This document shows, one piece after another, positions 23,654 to 35,041 of a DNA stretch of 64,000 nt. Under the pieces are notes generated by a model. The model did no database searches. It was not told the origin of the DNA and saw only the letters and a list, made by a program, of their open reading frames with translations. Position numbers and translations under genes: made by a program. The DNA comes from Cryptomeria japonica (lineage: Eukaryota > Streptophyta > Pinopsida > Cupressales > Cupressaceae), in NCBI RefSeq assembly GCF_030272615.1, contig NC_081408.1, positions 303,463,450 to 303,527,449 on the forward strand, given 5' to 3'. The number at the start of each line of letters is the position of its first letter. Position 1 is the first letter of the stretch.

Positions 23654-24460
23654 CTCACACAATCACAGAAATAAAGATAGCACACTTTGCAGAAATGAAA
23701 TATTTAACTAACAATACACTTCTACCATTCATGAATTCAAGAAATTAATTACTGAAAAGCATAAAACAATCATATTGAACTCAGGTCTTCTTAGTTTTTT
23801 GGTAAATGAGAAGCTATCTGCAGACTTGAACACAGGACAACACACAATAATACAATGAAGGTTACAGGAAATAAACATTAACGATTACATCTAACGGACC
23901 ACAAACATAACGAAATGTAACAGATTGAAATAACAAGACTAAAAAGAAAGCTAACTTTGGATCACCTCCATCCAAACGAGTGGGCACTATTCTCTTCTGG
24001 AGCGACCTGGAGTGCTAATGGTATTAACAATGAACTTTCCTTCTTATTAGCATCAAATGGGCGCTCAAAAGGGGCAAATAAAAGCTAATTTTTAAGCTGA
24101 ATACACTACTAAAATTCATGGGACCACCAATTTTAAAATTTTGACAATTCAGTTATATTTTTTAGGATGCTCTCCAAGGGACCCCAGCCTAACTATTAAG
24201 AATTTAAGATGAATACACTACTAAAATTCATGAGACCACCAACTTTAAAATTTTGACAATTCAATTATATTTTTTAGGATACCCCCTAAGGAACCCCAGC
24301 CTAACTATTAAGAATTTAAGATGGCAGCCTGAATATATATATCTTCAGCCTTTATCCTTAAAACAGAATTTAAGGAAAAAAGATTGGAAGAGAATCAGTC
24401 AGTTACATCAACGGTTTTCAACTAAAGTTTAAAAAAAGAATAAAAATAAAAAGCGGTTTT
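23654..24460. other. AT-rich leader-like part of element D right of the copia insertion
   Basis: With the copia element removed, 18562 joins 23654 and the AT-rich, CACAC-containing sequence reads on. No gene was recognised. It contains the 112-bp tandem repeat listed separately. It may be element D leader or older intron sequence. Confidence 0.4.
24094..24320. repeat. Tandem duplication, 112-bp unit, two copies
   Basis: Copy 1 is 24094-24205 and copy 2 is 24206-24317, both starting AAG(C/A)TGAATACACTACTAA and ending TTAAGAATTT. A third copy begins (AAGATGG) and diverges at once. The copies differ by about ten substitutions, so the duplication is not recent. Confidence 0.85.
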
Positions 24461-24574
24461 CAACTAATAATTGAGATAATCAAGGTGCATCAAATCTTTC
24501 AGGAAGATCAAACTGGAGTGATCCGCGAAGCACAACTGGCTCAAATTGAAAGGTGGAACTGAACGTTCCTTGCA

Positions 24575-24804
24575 TCAAGGCAATTTTCGATGATCAAACA
24601 ACGATTGTTGCTGGACAAACTGGAAGTTGGCCCAGTTATGGAGACGCTTAATCAGGCTTGCACTAAGGCAATACACAGCAGTTAGCCGCTGAAGCCTATT
24701 TTGCAGGAGGAGGGTATTTGGGCGAGCCTGAACATGGCTTGGCGTTAATGGATCAACTCCGGAGCTGTCAATAGTTTCTTCTAGCTTTGGAGAAGTGAGG
24801 ATTC
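24575..24804 (-). pseudogene. Possible captured exon fragment on the minus strand, unrecognised
   Basis: After a splice-acceptor-like TCATTGCAG (minus strand) an open frame of about 76 codons runs from 24804 to a TGA at 24577-24575. It includes SSGVDPLTPSHVQARPNTLL and RLQRLTAVYCLSASLIKRLH, a composition unlike the flanking AT-rich DNA and with no gag or pol look. It could be the last exon of a host gene fragment carried or trapped here. I do not recognise the family. Chance is not excluded. Confidence 0.3.
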
Positions 24805-25457
24805 CTGCAATGATTAATCATAAAACAAGTGCACTTATGCAGAAAAAGAAGGAGCATTCATCATCCATATAACATTTCATACAAAGAGCATAATTTCTTC
24901 AAACGTGATCTATTTAACCTTTTTATATAAGAAAAGGGAAATTATCAAGATGATTTAATACGCCAAGTTTCTTAGGAACAAGAATATGTTTTTAGAAATG
25001 AAATTAAACAACATATTTTTAGTCTCATCATCCCTCACAAGAACTTCTTTCCTTTGAATGAATGTGGGACAAAGATGTCTACGCGCAGACCCACCCATGG
25101 TTCTCTATGCGTCGCTTCTCTGCTTGTTAATATTGCTATTATTGGCTTCAAAAGAATATTCTTTACTATTTTGCTTGTTGGAATTATTTTGTGTTTTTTT
25201 GTTGCCATGCATTATGTAACAACCGCCTTATCATATCCATCATAAGATCAACATTCTTTCATACTTATCTTTAAGATCTTTCGAAGTTTTCTTCTCTATT
25301 TCCATATTTACTTCTTTTGCCTCAAGTTCCAAACGAGTTTCTATTTCTTTGTACTTGGGCAATCGATATTGAATTTTTCTAAGTTACCTTAGCTGATATT
25401 GCTGGTTTTGTCACTCGACATGCATAGGAAGAATTTCTCACAGGCTGGTAAGATCCT

Positions 25458-25469
25458 GCTTTGATACCA
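25458..25469 (-). promoter_or_regulatory. Primer-binding site of element D (tRNA-iMet type)
   Basis: Minus-sense TGGTATCAAAGC one base inside the LTR end at 25471. The next bases (AGGATCTTACCAGCCTG) resemble those next to the primer site at 27.9 kb, linking the two elements. Confidence 0.75.
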
Positions 25470-25470
25470 T

Positions 25471-26208
25471 TGTAATATCATATTTAATTTTTATTTTTTA
25501 AAATATCTTGAAGGGAATATTTAGTAATATCTAATCAAGTTCAATTTTTAAATTTCTATAGATATAGAATGATATATTGCAGGAAACAGTACTTATTCCA
25601 ATTGATATTTTTGATAATTAATTGAATTTGCACAATCGTAATCTCCGTGTGAAATCACTCTCAAGGAACTGTGGGTTTTCATCCTCCAATGCAGACCTTG
25701 AGGGGTTTTGTCATCAAATTAGTTGAACTGTACTTCCATTCACCTAAATGAGTAGAAATCAAATAATAAAATGTTTCTCAATGACGCTCCTTCTTCTTGC
25801 TTGGTCTCTCTTTTAAATACCTTTCTTCTCGAACAGCCACAACACTTCACATGCTCTTTGATCTTTAATTATTATTTCATTTAATAATATTAATTAATTC
25901 TCTTATTGGAATAAGCTGCTTTTAATTTTCTGCAATTCCTTTTTACCTTGCAATTTCCTTTTGTTTTCTTACGCAAGGATAAATGCTGCAATTAGAATTT
26001 TGCGTTTGCCTTTATAGTTGATTTGTTTTTGTCTTATTCCGCACTTATGATTCCCTTTGGCAGCTACAGAAATCAGTAGTGGTTAACAAGTGAATCTTTC
26101 TTGTCCTATAGTGGCTGCTCACAGCCACGTTCCCTTCCAAACTGCCTTAATAAATTTAATATTTCTTAATATTCAGATCTGTGTATAATTTTGAAGCGGG
26201 ACATTGCA
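25471..26208 (-). repeat. 5' LTR of element D
   Basis: In minus sense it starts TGCAATGTCCCGCTTC at 26208 and ends GATATTACA at 25471, next to the primer site. Length 738 bp. A partial second copy lies at 15838-16030. The acceptor region of LRR exon 7 starts about 210 nt to the right. Confidence 0.68.
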
Positions 26209-26419
26209 ATTAATCCTATGGACATTGTGGTCTTGTTTCTAATGGTTGGTAGCACAGTCTTAGCAGATATATGGTTGTATCAGATGCCATCTAAAGTAAT
26301 GTGGATTGTTGATGATTGTATCCTTGGTAACTATTTCAAAAAAAAAATCATCAGTTAAGAATCAATATTGGTGCAGTGCCATATAGATGATAAAATAGTA
26401 AGTAACCTTTTCATGGCAG

Positions 26420-27367
26420 CTATGTGCGAAGCAATCAAATCAGTGGAACAATACCTACAACATTTTCCAATTTAAAGAAGCTGAGAACATTGTAAGTAGC
26501 TTAACTTGATATACCCTGCATTTTCTGCTGTATTCAAGTTCTGAAGTTGTCAAATCTGGTTACAACATCACTCATGTCTGCAGAAACAATTTTTTTTTGT
26601 GCAGTTGGGCATCTAGCAACAACTTCACTGGAAAACTTCCAGATCTTATTGGAAACTGGACCCAACTTGAGGATTTGCGAGATTAATGATTCTTGAACTA
26701 TTGCTTGTATTTTATTTCAATTGTATAAACACATGTTTCTTTTTCCTTTTTCCATGTGTATAATGTTTATCTAAATGCAGGAAACTGGAAGGAACTTCTT
26801 TTGAAGGGCCAATTCCTTCAACACTATCAAATTTGACTAAATTGACTAGCCTGTAAGAATAAGCACCGTTTCATCTCACCTACTAAATTCTGAATGCAAA
26901 AATTACTTTTTGGATTTGACTAACTAAGAATCACAAGTGCAAACAGTTCTTTGTCTGTCATCCTAATTTTGCTAGTAGCCTTTTCATAAATATTTACTAT
27001 TTTTGAGATTTTTTTCATTTTTAGTGCATGGGTATTTAATATCTTTATCTTCAATGGCATGTCTTCATTCTGATTAAACAGAACCATATGCGATCTACCT
27101 AATGGCGGCACATCACTTCCAGTCTTAGCAGACCTGAAGAATCTCACAACATTGTGAGTAAGAAGATAAAGTGTTTTTTATGTGTGGGAAAAATGGTCTT
27201 CAAGCTTAAATACTTGACGTGAATTTGTTTCTGAATTTGATTTTTTAATTTACTTGTTTCACTTATACTACAATTCTCTTGATTAATCTTGGCAGAGTTC
27301 TAAGAAACAATAATATCTCTGGACAAATTCCTGAATACATTGGAGAATTGGTTGAACTACGGACGCT
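26420..27367 (+). CDS. LRR receptor-like kinase gene, exons 7-11 (LRR 5-9), gene continues or is cut
   Basis: Exons 26420-26491, 26605-26676, 26781-26852, 27082-27153 and 27296-27367 are each exactly 72 nt, phase 2, like exons 3-6, and read without a stop: for example YVRSNQISGTIPTTFSNLKK, WASSNNFTGKLPDLIGNW and VLRNNNISGQIPEYIGELVE. Exon 8 is followed by GC instead of GT. With exons 1-6 this makes 947 coding nt (315 codons plus 2 nt). Relatives continue with further LRRs, a malectin domain, a membrane helix and a Ser/Thr kinase; none of these is found to the right in the window. Either intron 11 exceeds 36 kb or the gene was cut here. Confidence 0.88.
26677..26682 (+). other. Non-canonical GC splice donor of LRR exon 8
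   Basis: The 72-nt exon rhythm and the next exon's first base require a donor at 26677, where the sequence is GCGAGA. Reading through instead gives a stop (TAA) within 5 codons. GC-AG introns are a known minority class in plants. The flanking donor bases are poor, so splicing may be weak. Confidence 0.7.
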
Positions 27368-27394
27368 GTAAGTTATTCTTGAAAGATCATAGAT

Positions 27395-27480
27395 GTTACA
27401 TAACTAAGAATTTAAATCTGATGGGTGCTGTATAGTTAAGAATTTAAAGCATATGGGTGCTACATAACTAAGAATTTGTA
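27395..27480. repeat. Short direct repeats in intron 11
   Basis: The phrase (AACTA/AGTTA)AGAATTTAAA...GGGTGCT recurs three times at a spacing of about 34-36 nt. AACTAAGAATTTAAG appears again near 27630 and a relative, CTATTAAGAATTTAAG, inside the 112-bp repeat at 24.2 kb. Confidence 0.55.
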
Positions 27481-27908
27481 TTAAAGTAGAAATCCTTTTG
27501 TGGAAGTTCAGTTATTTTACTGCATCACTTGTCAGAAGATGTCTGTGTCCACTTTGCTACACACGAAAAAAAAAGGATAGATAGGATAACTTAAGCTTAC
27601 ATACAAAGGAGATAAATCATCTTTAGAACTAAGAATTTAAGAAGTTTTGGTGGCATCCCACAGTTTCACAAGTTGGGGCTGACTTCTCCATGTGCCCTGC
27701 AGTATAAGATTAAATAATGGATACTATCTGATACATGTCGCGTGTACTTCAATCAAAAGTGAGAGATTTAGTAGATTATAAGTTCAAACAGTTACATAAC
27801 TCATTAGTGACATCTTATGTTAAGATAATGACATAACCATATCAATAGATATGAGTGTCTTGAGAATGATTGTCAAAGTAGGTTTGCCCTGCAGGCTGGC
27901 GTAATCAT

Positions 27909-27920
27909 GCTCTGATACCA
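27909..27920 (-). promoter_or_regulatory. Primer-binding site next to the 27.9-kb LTR
   Basis: Minus-sense TGGTATCAGAGC, an exact initiator tRNA-Met complement, lies 2 nt from the LTR end. It shows the LTR to its right is the 5' LTR of a minus-strand element whose inner part, left of here, is almost wholly lost. Confidence 0.8.
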
Positions 27921-27922
27921 TT

Positions 27923-30900
27923 TGTAATGTCCCTTATATGGGAATGCCCTAAATTTGCCCTAATTCACAATTTTCAGATAAACAAGTGGGGTTAGAAAAT
28001 ATCTTTCACCTGATTGAAACCCTGCAAACAGATTAGAAACCATTTGCAACAATAATTTCAATAAATAGATTATCATAATTAGGCATCATTAAATTCTTGG
28101 CAGAGTTACCAATTCAATCATTAAGTATCTAAATATATTTGGAAGGCTCAACCATAGGAGAGAATGGAAGAAAGTGACTTCGATGGGGTATCTCGGATCC
28201 TCTACCCCAGGCCCAAGAGCAAATATACCATCCCTCTTGACCTCATGTGGCCCATGCCATCCATATGAGGTAGTCTACCCAGTGAGGTGTCCACTTCCCG
28301 TTCCTCCTCATCTTGCCAACCATTTCCCTCTCCCTATGATTGGACTTCTTGTGTTGATTCACCATGATAGGGGGATGAGGTTACAACAGGTTGCCTGGAA
28401 GCCCATCTCTCCTAAGCCCAAAGGCAGTACCCTCTGTACCCCCTTGGCCTCATGGGACTATCTGGTCCCCACCTTGAGGTGGCACACCTAGGAGAGTGCC
28501 TCATCACTACACCCCTCTTGTAATCCTTATTACCTCTACAATGGTCGAGAACATTCAGAGCATAAGGATCCCATATTATTCAAATAGTCTACATATAATC
28601 AGTGAACTGCAGCAAAATCATGAATCAGATATAATATACTATCATAAAAGTAGTGTATTGTAATTATTATCCTGCAGAGATTTATGTATATCGGTGTAGC
28701 ATTGACTATATTACGCATATGAGACTCATACCAAAACTATAATGGTCAATCGATCTGCTGAGTGTTTAATGTATTATCCAATACCAAGTTGGATCCTTCA
28801 ATGATAATGCCTTGGTTTGTGTAATATCCCAGATAATTTTTTTTTTTGGGTTTTAAGTGCAATAAGAATTACAAACAAACACATAACCTGTTAAGGTTAG
28901 AAAATATAATCTCAATGCTTGCTGAAATTGTAACCCTTCCACTTTCTGATCACCAAGTGCCCAATGTGGGAAGGTGAGAGCATACGGTGATAAGGGTTTC
29001 GTTAGCTCATTGATCTGCTGGAAATTATAAAGCAAGTACAATATTGGGTGGCAAGCCAGCCCCTTCCACTTTTCAGCGGGATGAAGATCAAGAACTTGGC
29101 GGTAAACCAACCAAGGGAACAAAAGCATAACTAGAACCAAATCAGTCTACTGCTTATGCAGCAGGAGGACTTATGCATAAAAACTATCACTCAATCATAT
29201 ATTTCAATGGGAGGACAATACCACTCCACCACTTATTCAGTGGGAGGATAGAAGTGTAAAGAAATTACAAACACTAAGGCGGCCCAGCCAGCCTCTTCCA
29301 CTTATGCAGTGAGGATTACAATGAGAACTTCAAGTTCAATAAGAGGTTAGTACTACTAACCAATGATACCAGATGATTACAATGAAGTACTACAACATTC
29401 AATCATAGAATAAAACTGATTTCAAGCTAAAACATAAAAACAACAATTCTAATGTAAATACCAGCATCTCCAAAAATGGGCCAGCAACATAGAAATGCAC
29501 ATAATTCTTCTGAATCAGCTCCAAAATGCTCACGAACTCAAGCGAACAACTTGCTATGTCCAAGGCGAACCAACCAGAAGCTCAAACCAGCACCAAAATC
29601 ACCACACACGAATGGCATGCAAACCAAGGCACTCCAGGAAAGGTACAACTAGCTGAGAATTTCGATTTGCTCTTAAAAACTCCAATCAACACCAAATCCA
29701 ATGCCCTTCCAGAGGAATGATTGCCTCTCCAGTACGCTTCCGACGAGCCTCTACCCAGAAGAAACGGACACTCAAGCAGAGAGTTATAAACAAAAATCCG
29801 CTTCAGCCACTCTAAACCAGCAACATAGAAAACTCACCAAAACTCTAAAACTGAAAATCCTCACACCAAAATCCATTCTCAATCACACCCACCAGCTAGG
29901 TACTATATTGCAAGTATGAAACTGTGCTTGCTAGGAAGCCTCAACTCCGAAGCTTAGTTTTGCTCTCCATTTCGGCAGCATAACAATGCAAATTCTTTTG
30001 ATCATCCAAATGAGAGCCCAAGGCTCTTACTTATAACTTTTTTGCTCCCTAAATTCAAATGCAAATGCGCCCAAATACATCCAAAGTACATGCCACTTCA
30101 TTACACCTACCAAGGATGCCCAAATACATTTGAAAAATATAAAATAAGTCCCTCAAGGATGGCATCCCCTTCCCTTAGGCAAGTTCGAACTTTGCCTAGG
30201 ATAACAACTTGCAAACAAGACATTAAGTGATGCACATGAAATAATTCGATTTCCCTTATGCCATTGACTTAGGAAAAAATGATAAAATCACTTGAATAAA
30301 ATAAACTTCTATTTCCCAAAGTCGTCCAAAATAATATAATTAAATATTAACCTTAGAATGCAGCATTAATATATAATAAATCATCCTGCAAGACAAATAA
30401 TGCTTAAAACCCAAATGAATTGAGGACTGAAGTGTCGAACCATCCACCGGACTGAACTGAATCTCTGAACTGCCCTGCTACAAATAGAATCACCTGAACT
30501 GATACTTACTAAAAATAGTAAGTCAAGCAATATAGCTCCGAAAAACATAATCTTCGCACCCAATGACAGAACATGGAAAACTCAGTAAGATAGCATCATC
30601 TAAACAATCAACCCCTGACTTACTAAAAATAGTAAGTTCATGTTGCACCACTGTTTGAAACCCTAATTCTTCATTCCACATAGCCTACAAGTCCCTGAGA
30701 TAGGCCAATGGACCACTGAAAGCACATCATTGAGAAGGGGCCATCACAGTTTTCTTGGCATGTCGTTTTATATCCTTCGATAGATAGTGACACTACCTCA
30801 TGGTTGTGACTCTTGGATGGCAACATGTCTATTGGCTACAATCACACCTCTTTAATTTCTATCACCTCTTCCAATTCCAAATTGTGTCAATTCTAATTAA

Positions 30901-31167
30901 CCCTTCATTCTATTAAGGAAAGGATCCTTCATTGATTAAGGGAAAGCATCATTGCTAGGAGGAGTGAAGGAAGGCGATTCATACAGTAATAACCTTGATT
31001 TGTATATAGAGATAATCACAGTTTGTTCTCAACATTAGTCTCGATTTGCACTCATCTGTGTGCTGTTGTAGCCATGATTCAGTGTGAGGGATAAGAAATC
31101 ATAAAGTCTTACTAGGGTATGACAATTTCTTATTGTCAACAAGGGTCATCAGATTGGGGGCATGACA
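27923..31167 (-). repeat. 5' LTR of a minus-strand gypsy element (about 1.3 kb without its insertion)
   Basis: In minus sense it starts TGTCATGCCCCCAATC at 31167 and ends GGGACATTACA at 27923. A solo LTR (28820-30748) is inserted in it. The GC-rich block 28180-28500 with many CCC runs is part of it. No open frame in it looks coding. The plus-strand gag of the next element begins about 40 nt to the right. Confidence 0.6.
28820..30748 (-). mobile_element. Solo LTR, 1.93 kb, nested in the 27.9-kb LTR
   Basis: Starts TGTAATATCCC and ends GGGGCCATCACA, flanked by GTTTG (28815-28819) and GTTTT (30749-30753), a target duplication with one mismatch. It has no coding frame. It is homologous along its length to the 2.2-kb insertion at 32845-35041. 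In minus sense it has a TATA-like TTATAAGTAAGAGCC near 30030, so transcription would run leftward. Two ACTTAC palindromes lie at 30504 and 30618. Confidence 0.78.
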
Positions 31168-31254
31168 ACACAACAAAGAGTTGCAGTGAGGTGGGTAAGG
31201 TAACTGTTTCAAGTAATGGGTGTAGAAGTTAGGCACCTACTTCTAGCTTAACCC

Positions 31255-31890
31255 ATGACAAAGTTGGAAGCAATTAAGTATGTTGCACTTTATCTATATG
31301 GAGAGGCACATGAGTGGTGGTACCATGCGTTAGTGACCTTGGAGCATGAAAGTATCACTTTCTATGCAGATTTCACTTGGAGGTTGATTGATAGATCTTA
31401 TAGGAAGGATTCATGGCTACATTTTAAAGAATTGGCACAACTGAGATAGGTTGGCTTAGTTGACTCATATTTCAAAGATTTAAAAGCTATTAGTTATGGT
31501 CACGGATGTCTCAGAGCATAGATTGATTGTTATCTTTATGGTGGGATTGTTAAAACTACTTTGTGGTTGTATGAAAGCATTTGATCCTAATACCTTGCAA
31601 GATGCTATCAAGAGGGCTAGAAACATGGAACGTTTAGCCCCTAAAAATAGATTTCAACCTAAACCTTTTCAGTATAAAAAAGATAAGAAGTCTTTTCAAA
31701 GGGAGTTGCGTAAAAAGAATAACATGAATGATGAGGTTTAGAATGAACTATGCAAATAAAAGTTATGTTTCAGTTGCAAAGAACCTTGGGAACCTAGCCA
31801 TAGGTGTTTGGGGAAAGGAAAGGTTTATTATATTGAGGCAGTTTCAGATAGTAAGAAGGAAGAGAAGGTAGAAGGATCCAGCAACAAAGA
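31255..31890 (+). pseudogene. Gag of element G
   Basis: 31255-31449 codes the capsid part (YVALYLYGEAHEWWYHALV, FTWRLIDRSYRKDSW). A frame change and a stop separate it from 31496-31741, with TLQDAIKRARNMERLAPKNR. Near 31760-31830 lies a zinc-knuckle variant (CFSCKEPWEPSHRCLGKGK). A few stops interrupt it. N-terminal gag is missing. Confidence 0.75.
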
Positions 31891-31899
31891 ACAAATGGA

Positions 31900-32844
31900 G
31901 AGCATGTAGAGGAGGATGAGAATTCACCCAAGGGGGTGAAAGTTGGAACCATTACTACACTGTCTAGCACTCTTAGATATAACTCTTTTAGAGTTCGTGG
32001 GTTCTACATGGACAACAAGTTATATTTTTTATCAACAGTGGGGCTACTTACAACTTTATTGATTCAAAATTGGTGGCTAAGGGGTATACAGGATGAGGAA
32101 TTTGAGAGCTTCAATGTAGTAGTAGCAAATGGCTTCAACATGTCTTGCAACAAACGGGTCCCACAACTGAATATTGCTCTAGGCAATTATATTGATACAA
32201 ATTTATTTTATGTAGCGAATTGGGGATACTAATGCTATTTTGGGTATTCATTGGCTTCACTCATTGGAAAAGTATTCACAAAATTTTCAAACCATATTGT
32301 TTAAACTTGGAGCAGATGGTAGAAGGCAGTCCTATTAGGTACGTGCAATGGTGCACCTAGGATCGTGACAACAAAAAGGATGGAGAGCATATTTAGACAT
32401 GGATATGTTGCATTGGTAGCCTAGTGTTTGATTTTGTCTAAGGCCCCTACTAATTGCAGTGGACAACATCATGTGGATATTCAATCTGTGTTGGATAAGA
32501 AAATTTGGTTTTCAATGAGATTTCTCCAAGGAGACCTCTTGACAAAGGTTTTTAGTATGTGATCGATCTAGAGGAGGGCTTTGAGCCTATTATTACCACT
32601 CCCTATCATCATCCAAAAATATTCAAGTAGGAAATAGAAAAAGTGATTAAGGAGTTACTCGACATGGGACATATTAGGCCTAGCTCGAGTACCTTTGCTT
32701 CTTAAGTTGTTTTGGTGAAGAAGGATGGGACTATGTGAATATGCATTGACTATCATGCACTAAATAAAAAGACTATAAAAAACAGCTACCTTATTCCCAA
32801 GACTGATGAGCTACTAGATGAGCTACATGGTGCAGTGTATTATT
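31900..32844 (+). pseudogene. Protease and first RT part of element G
   Basis: 31936-32232 covers the protease region, but the active-site Asp-Ser-Gly is not intact (reads LSTVGLLTTLLIQ). The frame then goes through VDIQSVLDK and YHALNKKTIKNSYLIPKTDE to ELLDELHGAVYYL, where the solo LTR interrupts. Confidence 0.68.
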
Positions 32845-35041
32845 TGTAATATTCCCCTTAATTTTTTTTTTGTTTTTAGAAATAAGAATTACAAAGCAAA
32901 CACCATAACCCATTAAGGTTAGAGAAATAATCCAAACTGCTGAAAGGGAACCCTTCCACCTTTTGTTCACCGAGAGCCCAATCTGTGAGGGTTAGAGCAT
33001 ACGGTGTTCTAGGTATCATTAGCACCATAAATCAAACTGAAATTACAATGCATGAGTGGCAAGTTAGCCCCTTCTGCTTATCCAGTAGGATAGAAACTGA
33101 ACTCTTGGCGGTAAACCAACCAATGGAAATAATAAGAAATTGAAAATCAATCACTCTACCACGTATTTCAGCGGGAGGAAATTACATTAATCTATCACTC
33201 TACCGCATATTTCAGCGGGAGGACAATTGCATAAAACTTATCACTCGACCACTTATTTAGTGGGAGGACCAAGTACATAAATTGAATTATAGAGAAAGAA
33301 GGCGGCTAAGCTAGCCTCTTCCGCTTATGCAATGGTTAAGCAACACAACAGAAATGGCTAGTAGTACTACTACTTAACCTTACAATATAGGAATTAGAGA
33401 GATTGAATAGAGAAGTACTATTTTCTGAGATGATAAATATTTCCAAGCAAGTGTTAACTCCCCAAAAGCCCTTCAACATGAAATTATGAAATTCTAAGAG
33501 CAATGACACATAGACCAACAACTTCAAGAAGCTATTACACACTCAATCTCTCTCAAAACTCACCCAAATCTCTCCAAATCACTCCCCAATCAGCTAATCT
33601 GCTCATGCTCCTAAATGCACACCCAAACACTAACTTTTGTAAATTTGTAATTTGATAACAAGTTGGAAATGCATAACCAGCAACACCAAGACACACTAAA
33701 TTGCATAAAACACTCTCACAACTCGCCCAAATCACTCCAAACCAAACCCAAACTACAATATATCAATACTAACCAAGAACAACCAATAAAAAGACCACTA
33801 AACAACCCACTTAACTCAACTTACTCCCAAATGCCCACACAAAGAAAAATGCCATAGCTGGGAATTTCGATTTGCATTATTAAATTGAATACTCAGAGAT
33901 TAGTGCTGGACACTTACAAATTCCTTCGCCTGGGACATAGAAAATCAAAGAGCCAATACCTAGAAGCAACTGGCAATCAATCGGAGACTTATGGATGAAA
34001 GTATGCTTCAGCCGTGAATTTCCCAGCAGCTTGGAAACACACTGAAATTCAAACCACAGCAAATCCAGCAATCCCACACTTCAACAAACTCACAAAGATC
34101 ACTGAGAGAACATGGAAAACAGCTAGGTACTGTCTTGCAAGTACGAAACTGCACTTAGCTAGGAAGACTCACTTCGAAGCTCAAATTTCTATTGCCAAAC
34201 CGGTAGCATAACGATGCAATTTTCAAGATACCAAAATGGGAGGCCAAGCACCTGTATTTATAGATTTTTCCCTCTGAAATTCAAATGTAAATGCTCCCAA
34301 ATTCACCTCTCCAATTTGCATTCCATTTCACTATCACATGGTGTCCAAATGATAATTCATTTCATTTCCCAAAGTGGGAGCCCAAGTTGCATTTTAACCA
34401 ATAATTAAGCAAGTTCGAACTTGCCTAAGTCTTCAACAATAACTTAAAGCATTCTTCAAATTTCAATGCCTAACTTAGGAAAATATAACATTGATATTAG
34501 ATATAAATATTTATTTTCCTAAGTCACCCAATATATCATTCATCAGTAATAAAATAATTAAATATTAAACCTTAAGATAAGGAAATAATATTTAATTAAA
34601 TCACTTATGACTGCAATACTGCTATAGGAATAAGAACCTGTCCAAACTGCTAAAAATAGAATTGCTCAATACTTCCACTTACTAAAAATAGTAAGTCATG
34701 GAATACTCCTCTGAAAAACATGATCTTCGCACCTCGAGAAAGAGCTTGGAAAAATCAGTAAGACATCATCATCCAAATAGCCAAACCCTAACTTACTAAA
34801 AATAGTAAGTTCTCACTTCACCAAAGAATCAAATGCATGTTATGCCACCCTGGAGCTCATGAAAAACCCAGAAGGAAACCATAGACAAAACCGAAGAATT
34901 CGCTCTTGGTAAACTTTTAAAAGCTCGAGCAGAACTCCACAAAAGTTGGAAACCCTAATTCTCCTTTCCAAATAGCCTACGGGTCTCTAGAATAGGCCAA
35001 TGGACCACTAAACTAGTCACTGTGGAGAAGGGGCCATTACA
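32845..35041 (-). mobile_element. Solo LTR, 2.2 kb, inserted into RT of element G
   Basis: Starts TGTAATATTCCCC and ends GGGGCCATTACA with a perfect target duplication TTATT (32840-32844 and 35042-35046). RT homology of element G resumes right after it (YSKIDL), which fixes the ends. It is a longer relative of 28820-30748. The minus-sense TATAAATACAGG near 34250 suggests leftward transcription. No coding frame. ACTTAC palindromes lie at 34677 and 34791, the same 114-bp spacing as in the other copy. Confidence 0.88.

Larger units (their letters stand above)
15830..26208 (-). mobile_element. Minus-strand chromovirus relic (element D), split by copia element E
   Basis: On the minus strand: 5' LTR (26208-25471), tRNA-iMet-type primer site, leader, then (after the 5.1-kb copia insertion) gag, protease, RT and a piece of the 3' LTR (about 16030-15838). 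The LTR piece matches part of the 5' LTR at 25.98-26.17 kb (shared CCCTTTRGYAGCTA and AGTAGTGGTTAA). RNase H and integrase are missing: RT is joined straight to the LTR remnant, a large internal deletion. The gag knuckle motif LGKGQIHYTKV matches that of the plus chromovirus at 31.8 kb, so they are related. Confidence 0.68.
7748..26419 (+). other. Giant intron 6 (18,672 bp) of the LRR gene
   Basis: The donor GTAAGT after exon 6 and the acceptor TGGCAG before exon 7 keep phase 2, so the LRR frame continues across. The first 2.2 kb (7748-9970) is AT-rich with runs of ATTTTTA and no gene or repeat end I can place. From about 10.8 kb the intron is filled by three LTR elements, one of them inserted into another. 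The other introns seen are mostly below 450 nt, so the size is due to insertions. Confidence 0.8.

Noticed and set aside
25054-25245. 63-codon hydrophobic frame that could look like a small membrane protein
   Set aside because: AT-rich leader region of a decayed chromovirus; the minus strand there gives gag-like scraps; start and composition fit chance.
28174-28491. 105-codon Pro-rich plus-strand frame
   Set aside because: Lies in a GC-rich part of an LTR, no family likeness, and runs against the LTR's own direction.
27923-31167. Reading the 27.9-31.2 kb LTR as the 5' LTR of the plus-strand chromovirus G
   Set aside because: The exact tRNA-Met primer complement lies at its left side in minus sense, and no primer site precedes the gag on the plus strand; gag of G is 5'-truncated.
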